Below are positions 1 through 5,889 of a DNA stretch of 7,320 bases, one piece after another (within the stretch, counting starts at the first letter, position 1; each line of letters begins with the position of its first letter). The notes under the pieces are model-generated. The model made no database searches. It was not told the DNA's origin and saw only the letters and a list, made by a program, of their open reading frames with translations. Origin of the DNA: Bacilli bacterium (lineage in GTDB: Bacteria; Bacillota_I; Bacilli_A; Haloplasmatales; Haloplasmataceae); the NCBI GenBank assembly GCA_012513195.1, contig JAAZCR010000304.1:1-7320 (forward strand), read 5' to 3'. The position numbers were made by a program, and so were the translations under genes.

Positions 1-2
1 AT

Positions 3-401
3 AGTATTCTGGGGTTACTTCTAGGTGTTTTCTATCGTGAATTTACCAAATTTAATGATTTTTCAGGCAGAAAAGTTTTAGGTGGCCTTCATACTCATGT
101 ACTAGTTCTAGGTGTAATTTTCTTATTAATTTTGCTTTTACTAGATAATTCCTTCGGAATAACTAAACACAAAAACTTTAATAAGTTCTTTATCATTTAC
201 AATGTTGGACTAATCTTGTTAGTTATTTCCATGACAATCCGTGGTTGTATTGAAGTGTTAAATCCCGATATCTCCAAAGGTCTTGATGCATCAATATCAG
301 GAATTGCGGGTATAAGCCATATTATTCTCGCTGTCGCATTCGTTTTATTCTTCTTAATTCTACTTAATAGAATCAATCACATTAAGCCTGAAGAAAAATA
401 A
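3..401 (+). CDS. DUF2871 family small membrane protein, 5' end cut by window edge
   Basis: The reading frame is open from base 3 to a TAA at 399-401, giving 132 visible residues with no start codon, so the gene begins before the window. Near the visible N-terminus is GVFYREFTKF (residues 8-17), followed at 29-32 by LHTH; this pairing is typical of DUF2871 proteins, which are usually about 135-140 residues, so only some ten residues are probably missing. Hydrophobic stretches lie at about 1-11 (partial), 33-47, 62-78 and 104-121, giving four likely membrane segments; the charged tail ends KPEEK. The biochemical role of the family is unknown to me. A shorter start at TTG 132 is possible on paper but would cut away the family motifs and has no ribosome binding site. 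It is the only plus-strand gene and converges on the next gene. Confidence 0.85.
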   Translation, partial: SILGLLLGVFYREFTKFNDFSGRKVLGGLHTHVLVLGVIFLLILLLLDNSFGITKHKNFNKFFIIYNVGLILLVISMTIRGCIEVLNPDISKGLDASISGIAGISHIILAVAFVLFFLILLNRINHIKPEEK

Positions 402-410
402 AATATAAAC

Positions 411-453
411 AAAAAAATCCCCCTTATATTGTTTATCCAATAAAGGGGGATTT
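411..453. terminator. Two-way intrinsic terminator between convergent genes
   Basis: The arms AAATCCCCCTT (415-425) and AAGGGGGATTT (443-453) pair perfectly. After one bulged A at 426 the stem goes on with TATTG (427-431) against CAATA (438-442), leaving a six-base loop. On the minus strand the stem runs straight into seven Ts (complement of 411-417), a good U-tract for the toroid-fold gene that stops at 490. On the plus strand only TTT follows before GC, so termination of the DUF2871 gene is weaker but likely. Confidence 0.88.
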
Positions 454-489
454 GCTTATATTAATAACTAAACTAAGGTATTTTCATAA

Positions 490-1290
490 TTATAGATAAG
501 ATATCACATCATTAATAAAAAGATTGATATCCCTTTTTTTATTCTCTCGTTTCCGCCAATTCTCACTAATTGGAAACACAATGCCATCGGGTTTAATACT
601 TGGCATTTCCCAATCTCCTTTAGGCGTCCGATTATTATCAAGCCATATTTTCACATATTCTAAATCATTCTTACCTGCATAGGGAGCGATTAATTTTATC
701 GCAATTAAGTAACTAATTGTATACTTAGAATCAAAAATCTTTGGTAGTTCATATAAGTTTTTATCATAAATATAATATATGCCCTTTTCCATGATGAAAT
801 TAAAGTAAGCTTGTTTAGCGATTGGAGATAGAATATCGGTTAATAAAGTTACCATATAAAAAGATGATGGTGAGATTTCTCTCTGTCCTTGCTTGCCAAA
901 CATTAAACGATATTGTTTCTTATATTCCAAATAATCAAGTTTATTATCGATAATAGAGTTTTCAGTAACAGTTTTCCATTTTAATTTTGTTGAAATAACT
1001 TTTTCATCTTCCACTTTAAATAGAGTTAACCAACTTGAAAACATTAACTCTTCAAAGGCATCCCAATTAATGACTTTTTCTCTACGATCTGTAGTTATTA
1101 ATTCTTTATATAAACATTTCTTAACATAATCTAGACACTTGCTTACAATAGGGTGATTATTATCTAGGTTTAAAAACCAAAAGCGTCGTAATGCTTTTTC
1201 TGTAGTAAGATAATTATCACTACTCATACTATGAAATCTACCAAATCCCCCATCAGGATGTTGAAGTCTACCTAGTTCTTCTAAATTCAT
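490..1290 (-). CDS. Prenyltransferase/squalene-cyclase-like alpha-alpha toroid protein, function unknown
   Basis: The protein has 266 residues from the chosen start. The frame can begin at ATG 1302, but nothing upstream of that resembles a ribosome binding site, while ATG 1290 has GGAG six bases before it, so 1290 is preferred. Near the N-terminus LQHPDGGFGRFHSMS (about 9-23) recalls the Q-x-x-DGG-F/W-G repeats of terpene cyclases and protein prenyltransferases, and TTEKALRRFWFL (29-40) continues the helical pattern. A second similar piece, LDNNRTPKGDWEMPS, lies at about 217-231. No DxDD or DxDDTA-type cyclase acid motif and no zinc site are visible, and there is no signal peptide or membrane segment. 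I infer a cytosolic toroid-like protein that has no shown enzyme activity. It is transcribed alone, ending at the terminator at 411-453. The fold assignment is moderately sure; the function is open. Confidence 0.75.
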   Translation of the reverse strand: MNLEELGRLQHPDGGFGRFHSMSSDNYLTTEKALRRFWFLNLDNNHPIVSKCLDYVKKCLYKELITTDRREKVINWDAFEELMFSSWLTLFKVEDEKVISTKLKWKTVTENSIIDNKLDYLEYKKQYRLMFGKQGQREISPSSFYMVTLLTDILSPIAKQAYFNFIMEKGIYYIYDKNLYELPKIFDSKYTISYLIAIKLIAPYAGKNDLEYVKIWLDNNRTPKGDWEMPSIKPDGIVFPISENWRKRENKKRDINLFINDVISYL

Positions 1291-1385
1291 GAGCCGCTCC
1301 ATGTTTTATATATTTTAAAATCAATTAATAAACTCAAAATATAATGTTTTTATATATTTGATTCATAATAATTCATATGATGAGT

Positions 1386-1404
1386 TTATTAGGTTAACTA
1401 ATAA
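1386..1404. promoter_or_regulatory. Perfect 7-5-7 inverted repeat upstream of the toroid-fold gene
   Basis: TTATTAG, a five-base centre GTTAA, then CTAATAA make a perfect dyad. It lies about 96-114 bases before the start at 1290, in the leader or promoter region, and no T-run follows, so it is not a terminator. It may be a protein-binding site. I could not find a convincing -35/-10 pair around it. In DNA this AT-rich, chance is a real alternative. Confidence 0.3.
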
Positions 1405-1493
1405 GAACATACTTTATTGTTGATTGTTACAAGTTAGTTTGATTATAACATAGGAAATGAAAATATTTATAGATATTTTTAACTTATTTATAG

Positions 1494-1524
1494 AAAAAAG
1501 GTTTGATACCATGTATCAAACCTT
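1494..1524 (-). terminator. Intrinsic terminator of the EEP-family gene
   Basis: The 12-base arms at 1498-1509 and 1513-1524 (AAGGTTTGATAC and its complement) pair perfectly around a three-base loop. On the minus strand the stem ends in a run of six Ts, partly formed by the arm itself and extending to 1494. It lies 66 bases after the stop at 1590, so it ends the hydrolase transcript. An extra copy of ATGTATCAAA at 1535-1544 repeats one arm. Confidence 0.88.
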
Positions 1525-1589
1525 AATACTCATAATGTATCAAATGGGATATTTTTGAAAATCTAAATTTTTATAACTTATAAATTTAT

Positions 1590-2675
1590 CTATGGCAATA
1601 ACTGAATTGCTAAAATAACAGGGTTATGATCACTATATTGAAAATCATGGTCAATGGTTTCAACAAAATTAATCTTAATATTATCAGAAACAATGAACCC
1701 ATCAATGATGTAATATTGGGTATTAGGACTATTCTTATCATATGGCTCATTTAATAAACGACAGGTAGGTTTAGTGATATCAACCGCAAAGGAATATCCA
1801 CTTGGTAAAAAATCATCTTCAATGGGATAAGCGGTATAATATCCTGGTTTAGCGGGATAAATATCTATAGCGGAAGGGAAAGTTTGATTAAAGTCCCCAC
1901 CAACAATAACATAATTGCCTTTTTCTGCTTGTTCGATTAAGAATTCTTTCAACATTTGCATTTCTTGCGCCCGTAAAGAACCATCGCCATCATAGGCTGA
2001 CATATGTAAGTTCACAACAATTAACTCTTTATTACTATTATTAATTGGTAGTACATTAACCATCATCGCCCGTTTTAAATTAACCGTTCTGACAGGCCAT
2101 GCAAACGCACCAGGGAATTGATAACGATGGCTAGTATTAACTTGATATTTAGTTAAGGTAAGAATACCACTTTCCACTTTACCTAGGTAGTTGGTAAAAG
2201 AAACTGGGAAAGGTACAAAATTAGCTTTATAGTTATAGGCAAAGGTCGAATTATAATTATTACCTAATAATGTTTCAATTTCATGTACTTCATTGATATA
2301 ATAACTTCTTCTTGAGTTTAAATCTACTTCTTGAAGCATGTAAATGTCAGCGGCATTCTCTGTTAATAAGCTCTTAATACCATTTAAATAGGATTCCACT
2401 ACTTCCTTGCTATCAGGTCGACTTTTAGTTCCCCCATCTAACACAAAGTCTTCATCTTTCCCAAGTCCAGCATAACCGATATTGAAAGTTAATATGGTTA
2501 TGTCTTGCCCTAGTTCAACCTTTGATTCAATTTTGTTTTTAATTTGTAACTGTTCTACTTCTTTAGGTCTGTACTCCACAATCGTAAAATACCCTAAAAC
2601 TAAAGTAACAACTAAAACTAAAGATATCACTAATCCTAGTAAAACTTTGCCCAAACTGATATAAAATCTCTTCAT
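1590..2675 (-). CDS. Membrane-anchored endonuclease/exonuclease/phosphatase (EEP) family hydrolase
   Basis: This protein of 361 residues belongs to the Mg-dependent EEP fold shared by DNase I, exonuclease III, sphingomyelinases and inositol phosphatases. The start ATG 2675 has AGGTG five bases upstream; the longer frame from ATG 2696 has no binding site. Residues 9-31 form one hydrophobic segment with a basic N-terminus, so the catalytic domain is probably outside the membrane, tethered or cleaved off. The EEP motifs come in order: TFNIGY (63-68), LQEVD (114-118, metal-binding Glu116), NLHMSAYDG (222-230), GGDFNQ (259-264, Asp261/Asn263), IDG (324-326) and SDHNPV (348-353, Asp349/His350). All expected catalytic positions seem intact. 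The substrate (nucleic acid, phospholipid or phosphoester) cannot be told from sequence. It looks monocistronic, with its own terminator at 1494-1524 and a terminator upstream separating it from the PadR operon. Confidence 0.88.
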   Translation of the reverse strand: MKRFYISLGKVLLGLVISLVLVVTLVLGYFTIVEYRPKEVEQLQIKNKIESKVELGQDITILTFNIGYAGLGKDEDFVLDGGTKSRPDSKEVVESYLNGIKSLLTENAADIYMLQEVDLNSRRSYYINEVHEIETLLGNNYNSTFAYNYKANFVPFPVSFTNYLGKVESGILTLTKYQVNTSHRYQFPGAFAWPVRTVNLKRAMMVNVLPINNSNKELIVVNLHMSAYDGDGSLRAQEMQMLKEFLIEQAEKGNYVIVGGDFNQTFPSAIDIYPAKPGYYTAYPIEDDFLPSGYSFAVDITKPTCRLLNEPYDKNSPNTQYYIIDGFIVSDNIKINFVETIDHDFQYSDHNPVILAIQLLP

Positions 2676-2764
2676 TCTAACACCTCGTTTACTCATTTCA
2701 TTTTATAACCACATCATAATTTAGAATATAATCCCTTTTACATAATCTTTATATGGTTACCGAT

Positions 2765-2773
2765 ATTTTAGCA
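2765..2773 (-). promoter_or_regulatory. Possible extended -10 promoter for the EEP-family gene
   Basis: The minus strand reads TGCTAAAAT here, an extended -10 (TGn) with a 5/6 match to TATAAT. No good -35 lies 17 bases upstream. It would give a leader of about 80-85 bases before the start at 2675. It sits between the PadR-operon terminator and the gene, where a promoter is needed, but AT-rich DNA makes such matches common. Confidence 0.28.
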
Positions 2774-2816
2774 TTTTTTTCATAAATAATCTATTACTTA
2801 TTTATTGTCAGTTAAT

Positions 2817-2860
2817 AAAAAACCTACTGAGTATTTTCTTAACTACTCTATAGGTTTTTT
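2817..2860. terminator. Intrinsic terminator of the PadR-HAAS-DUF4097 operon
   Basis: AAAAAACCTA (2817-2826) pairs with TAGGTTTTTT (2851-2860). Past a two-base mismatch, GAGTA (2829-2833) pairs with TACTC (2844-2848) around a ten-base loop. The symmetric A and T ends give a T-run on both strands. It starts 17 bases after the stop of the DUF4097 gene at 2877 and should end that operon. Confidence 0.87.
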
Positions 2861-2876
2861 ATATGGATATTATATT

Positions 2877-3824
2877 TTATTCTTCATTAAAATCCAATTC
2901 AATATTACCAGAAGAAATTCTTATTTTTATTGCTTTACTACCAGTAGGAGTATATAAACCACCCTCGATTCTTTTACCCTGATAATAGATATTACCTGAT
3001 GAAACACTTGCATCTATTCTATAATCACTAACATTACCTTTAAGGATAACTTTTACATTACCACTCGATAATTGCAGATCAATATTATCACTTTCACTAT
3101 CAATGATATGTACATTACCACTAGAAGTGCGTACATCTATCGAGGATAGCTTACTTGTATTAACAATGATGTTTCCAGAAGATGACTTAATATCAACTTT
3201 TGTCCTAATATTTGCTTCTTGTAAAAGGATTTTGCCACTTGATGCTTTAATTGTTAAATTATTTGTTGAAAAATCAGTTAACTCAATATTTCCTGATGAA
3301 TTCTTAATGTTAGTATCATTTTCTACTACCACTTCTTTTAGTATCACATTACCACTAGAAACTTCAATATTTAAATCAGTAAAGTGAAAATTGCTTATAA
3401 TTATGTTACCAGATGAAGTTTCAATATTAACTTTACCATTAAAAGACTCTGGTAGGTAGACATTCAATTTTTGATATTCACTTGGGGTAAAAGAAATATT
3501 GAAAAAGCGATATCTAAGTTTTATTTGATTTGTGATGGTTAGGACATTGTTTTCTAGATTAACAATTTTCTTATTATAATCTGATTCATAAAAATCAACT
3601 TTATATCCAGTACCATCGTAAATGTGAAAAACAATATTACCGCTATTTATATTAATTTTTATTTCTTTAACTTCTTCATCTCCGTTTTTTTCTACATACT
3701 CATAATCTTCATCATTTGTAAAAGCATCGACAATAACATTGAAATTCCAATCGCTTAAAGCTAAACCAGTAATCGTTAGAACTATACCTAATGAGAATAC
3801 CGCTATTAATATTTTTCTAAGCAC
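2877..3824 (-). CDS. DUF4097 family beta-strand repeat protein, membrane-anchored
   Basis: The protein has 315 residues from GTG 3824. The frame also contains ATG 3833, but there GGAG touches the start codon with no spacer, whereas GTG 3824 has it nine bases away, so GTG is preferred. Residues 4-24 are a hydrophobic anchor or signal segment. The rest is dominated by the motif S-S-G-N-(I/V): an NSGN copy near 61, then nine SSG(N/K) copies from about 137 to 307, mostly 19-20 residues apart. This is the DUF4097 pattern, expected to form stacked short strands like a beta-solenoid. The repeats differ widely at DNA level, so they are old. The gene is the last of three, overlaps the HAAS gene by 8 bp, and ends just before the terminator at 2817-2860. 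DUF4097 proteins often accompany PadR and DUF1700 genes and are thought to act at the cell envelope; the ligand is unknown. Confidence 0.9.
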   Translation of the reverse strand: MLRKILIAVFSLGIVLTITGLALSDWNFNVIVDAFTNDEDYEYVEKNGDEEVKEIKININSGNIVFHIYDGTGYKVDFYESDYNKKIVNLENNVLTITNQIKLRYRFFNISFTPSEYQKLNVYLPESFNGKVNIETSSGNIIISNFHFTDLNIEVSSGNVILKEVVVENDTNIKNSSGNIELTDFSTNNLTIKASSGKILLQEANIRTKVDIKSSSGNIIVNTSKLSSIDVRTSSGNVHIIDSESDNIDLQLSSGNVKVILKGNVSDYRIDASVSSGNIYYQGKRIEGGLYTPTGSKAIKIRISSGNIELDFNEE

Positions 3825-4410
3825 GGTTCTCATCTCCTTTCTTTGCTTTCTTTTTAATCGTTTTAATAAAGAGTTGATTGGTTTTATTTAGTAATATTTT
3901 CATGGCTTTATATAGTTCCATTGTTAGTCCAATTAAGAAAGCACTACTTATAAAACCTAATCCTAATTGAATAAAAATCGTCGCAATATCTCCACCTGTA
4001 CTAAGTGTTCTAATACTATTTAAAAACACTGCGATTACAATCGATATACCAGTTAAACCAAACACAATGATTATCATAAAGGAAACAATAAATAAACATA
4101 AAAATAATACCGCAAAAGCTACTCCTAATGGTAGAAGAATTGGTGATGAACATATACCTAAAATAATAATAAAACTTTTTAATGAGTTAGATATTTTCTT
4201 ATCATCACGTTTTGATACGAGATTAACTTTAATTTCATTGGTAATATCGTTAATATCACCTAAACTCGCAACCGCTTCTTCTTCTGTTAAACCACTTTCC
4301 ATTTTATCGGCAATGATTTCTTCATAATATGCTAGGATTCCATTAATCTCAGATTTATCAAATCCTTTTAAATTATGACTTATCGCTTTTAAGAATTCTC
4401 TCTTATCCAT
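3817..4410 (-). CDS. HAAS (DUF1700) domain membrane protein, partner of PadR regulator
   Basis: This protein has 197 residues. The N-terminal helical domain (1-66) carries the DUF1700/HAAS signature: MDKREFLKAI at the start, AYYEEII (27-33), and GLTEEEAVASLGD (40-52). Hydrophobic segments follow at about 79-97, 98-117, 119-132 and 142-165, and the tail is very basic (KTIKKKAKK, 183-191). So a soluble N-domain probably faces the cytoplasm with three or four membrane spans behind it. The start ATG 4410 has GGAGAG six bases upstream, placed inside the end of the PadR gene; the genes overlap by 8 bp, which suggests coupled translation. In this family the gene regularly follows a PadR regulator, and the HAAS domain is thought to work with that regulator as a membrane-linked signal receiver; that role is inferred here. 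Confidence 0.9.
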   Translation of the reverse strand: MDKREFLKAISHNLKGFDKSEINGILAYYEEIIADKMESGLTEEEAVASLGDINDITNEIKVNLVSKRDDKKISNSLKSFIIILGICSSPILLPLGVAFAVLFLCLFIVSFMIIIVFGLTGISIVIAVFLNSIRTLSTGGDIATIFIQLGLGFISSAFLIGLTMELYKAMKILLNKTNQLFIKTIKKKAKKGDENRA

Positions 4411-4720
4411 GTTTCACTCTCTCCATTATAAAGTCGTAAATTCTTTTCATGTCTTTCCATTCATCTAAAAATTCATATATATGTTCTCTACCCTTATCAG
4501 TTATGCTATAATATTTTCTTAATCTACCATTATGCTCTTTAGTATAAGAAGTTAAATATTTATTTTCCTCTAATCGGCGTAATATCGGATATAAAGTTGA
4601 TTCTGACATTTCAACTATTTCTTTTGTATTTTGAATCAACTTATAACCATAACTATCTTCTTCTACTAAGGAAGCTAAGACGCAAATATCTAGCAATCCT
4701 TTTTTTAATTGTATTTTCAT
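4403..4720 (-). CDS. PadR family winged-helix transcriptional regulator
   Basis: This small DNA-binding protein of 105 residues has the length usual for the short (PadR-s2) type. The first helix region GLLDICVLASLVE (8-20) and YGYKLIQ (24-30) match the PadR N-terminus; STLYPILRRLEENKYL (41-56) is the recognition helix and following turn; GRLRKYYSITDKG (65-77) is the wing; the last 25 residues form the dimerising helix. The start is secure: AAAGGAGG ends six bases before ATG 4720. It is the first gene of the operon with the HAAS and DUF4097 genes, overlapping the next gene by 8 bp. Members of this family usually repress their own operon until an effector binds; the operator-like dyad over its promoter (4743-4764) fits this. 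The effector cannot be guessed from sequence. Confidence 0.93.
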   Translation of the reverse strand: MKIQLKKGLLDICVLASLVEEDSYGYKLIQNTKEIVEMSESTLYPILRRLEENKYLTSYTKEHNGRLRKYYSITDKGREHIYEFLDEWKDMKRIYDFIMERVKHG

Positions 4721-4742
4721 CTTTTACCTCCTTTTACATTAT

Positions 4743-4764
4743 ATTATACATTACATAGTATTAT
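4743..4764. promoter_or_regulatory. Candidate PadR autoregulatory operator
   Basis: On the minus strand ATAATAC, eight bases, then GTATAAT form a dyad matching at six of seven positions per arm. It covers most of the promoter spacer and the whole -10 box, so a bound dimer would block RNA polymerase. An inverted pair of short arms separated by about 8 bp is the layout known for PadR-type operators (for example ATGT-N8-ACAT). That this PadR binds here is inference. Confidence 0.55.
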
Positions 4765-4771
4765 GCGTCAG
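4743..4771 (-). promoter_or_regulatory. Sigma-A-type promoter of the PadR operon
   Basis: On the minus strand CTGACG (4771-4766, 4/6 to TTGACA) is followed by exactly 17 bases and a perfect TATAAT (4748-4743). Transcription would start some 6-8 bases further on, giving a leader of only about 15 bases before the start codon at 4720, with the strong ribosome binding site inside it. This is the best promoter match I found in the window. Confidence 0.75.
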
Positions 4772-4801
4772 CTAGTATGAATGAATATTATAAAAATACA
4801 T

Positions 4802-4843
4802 AAAAAACAAAAATAAAAAGAGTTGATAGCTATGTATCAACTC
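4802..4843 (-). terminator. Intrinsic terminator left behind the lipoprotein pseudogene
   Basis: GAGTTGATA (4820-4828) pairs perfectly with TATCAACTC (4835-4843) around a six-base loop. On the minus strand the stem is followed by TTTTTATTTTTG and more Ts. No intact gene ends here; the only minus-strand coding trace upstream is the decayed lipoprotein gene at 4875-5620, so this is most likely its old terminator. It now insulates the PadR promoter just downstream. Confidence 0.85.
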
Positions 4844-4874
4844 GAGGAATATGCGTTAATTTAGTTAATCTTGA

Positions 4875-5620
4875 TTATATACTTTTCTTAACAATCGGAA
4901 ATTTATTTTCTTAGAATATTTGCCCTTGTAAATACCAATAATCATCTTTCTTATAGATTATGCCAAAAACTTAGTATTATCTCTTTATCTTCTTTAAATG
5001 ATTCATCATCGTTTTCATATTTTTTAAGCATATTATTCTTAGTTTCTTCGTTAAATAGTGCAAAGTTTATCATTAGTAAATTATCTCTTAAAATATTTGA
5101 TTCTTATTTATGATCATATTTAATATCATAAATGGTTGCTAACTACCTTATAAAGTAATTTTTACTATTATATCTCTTAAGTAATATTTTAAATTAAACA
5201 TACCACATTATTTATTTACTACATTAAAATGCACACCATAATAAAGATACTGTTCTCATCTTTTGATTCCATATACTTAAGTCCATCACTGGTAAAAATC
5301 ATGTTACCGTAATCGCATTAATTTCACCAGTAAATGTAAATTCATGGGAACAGAAATAAATATTTTCCTCTTGAGTAATATCTTAAATATCGTCACTTCT
5401 AATATCTACACTATAATAAATCTTTTGTTTCGTATTTGTTTTATTGTCATAGTCAACCCATAAAGTACCATCATAATATTGAAGTTTTTCTTCTAATAAC
5501 TCACCATTTTTGTACACTTCAATACTTTCTACATAAACTGGGCTCCGTAGATATGCATCCATTAACTATGAGTGGTAAAGCACAAATAAGAGTTACGAAT
5601 AAAAGTCTCTTTCTAATCAC
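4875..5620 (-). pseudogene. Decayed lipoprotein gene with several frameshifts and stops
   Basis: No frame is open through this stretch, but protein-like pieces follow one another on the minus strand. From GTG 5620 (AGGA five bases upstream) the first frame reads VIRKRLLFVTLI and reaches a lipobox VNGC with Cys at codon 22, a clear lipoprotein signal; the frame then stops at 5521. The next frame, from about 5559, reads VESIEVYKNGELLEEKLQ and on to YYSVDIRSDDI, meets a TAA at 5385 and continues as HEFTFTGEINAITVT until a TGA at 5301. A third piece (from 5302) has IFTSDGLKYMESK, then shifts into QYLYYGVHFNVVNK. Near 5130-4951 comes NILRDNLLMINFALFNEETK, then a shift at about 4964 to GIIYKKDDYWYLQGQ, ending near 4875. 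The original was a secreted, lipid-anchored protein of roughly 250 residues. I do not recognise its family. The neighbouring genes are intact, so the decay is local rather than general sequencing error. Confidence 0.75.
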
Positions 5621-5640
5621 TAAATCCTGCCAATAAAACA

Positions 5641-5659
5641 TTAGTATCATTTATACTAA
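5641..5659. promoter_or_regulatory. Perfect 7-5-7 inverted repeat before the lipoprotein pseudogene
   Basis: TTAGTAT, five bases, then ATACTAA make a perfect dyad 21-39 bases before the old start at 5620. Read on the minus strand it includes TATAAA, a possible -10 box, so it could have been an operator over the promoter. There is no T-run after it. No convincing -35 was found. Chance cannot be excluded in such AT-rich DNA. Confidence 0.35.
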
Positions 5660-5889
5660 ACTTTATATAGGATTTAGAAATATTCTAAAAAAACCTATCA
5701 ACAGCAGTTTGTAAGTAATGAAGTAACAAAGCAAGTTTTTTTCATATTAATGAAATAATTTTAGTATTTCTTAGAGTGACTGTAAATGTAGTACTGAATC
5801 AATCCAATACATGTTTATTACTTTATCTGTTAAGCAAAATGATGCTTGTATTATAATGTATAATTAGTAAATATTAGTATGCTTAGGAT
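5660..5889. other. Intergenic stretch without a recognisable gene
   Basis: I see no open frame with a ribosome binding site and no RNA gene. Just after the alpha/beta hydrolase, AGTAAAT (5866-5872) and ATTTACT (5888-5894) could form a 7 bp stem that spans the stop codon, and a shorter stem (AAGCA/TGCTT) follows near 5832-5847, but neither has a T-run on the minus strand. The hydrolase therefore lacks an obvious intrinsic terminator, and its transcript may have run on into the lipoprotein gene. Confidence 0.5.

Noticed and set aside
2482..2664. Plus-strand open frame inside the EEP-family gene
   Set aside because: It is antisense to a strong gene, rich in Thr/Ser/Lys from the reverse reading, with no ribosome binding site or family motif.
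3103..3387. Plus-strand open frame inside the DUF4097 gene
   Set aside because: It is a shadow of the SSGN repeats read backwards; no start signal and no recognisable protein.
2900..3450. CRISPR-like or tandem DNA repeat
   Set aside because: The regularity is at protein level (SSGN every 19-20 residues); the DNA copies differ too much and there are no spacers.
4067..4327. Plus-strand open frame inside the HAAS gene
   Set aside because: Antisense to an operon gene with clear domain motifs; no supporting signal.
4875..5620. Reading TGA as tryptophan (Mycoplasma code) to rescue the broken lipoprotein frame
   Set aside because: TAA and TAG stops and real frame changes remain, and the intact genes use TGG for Trp with no in-frame TGA.
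5436..5636. Plus-strand open frame opposite the lipoprotein pseudogene
   Set aside because: The minus strand gives a lipobox and better protein-like pieces here; this frame has many His/Cys, no ribosome binding site and no motif.
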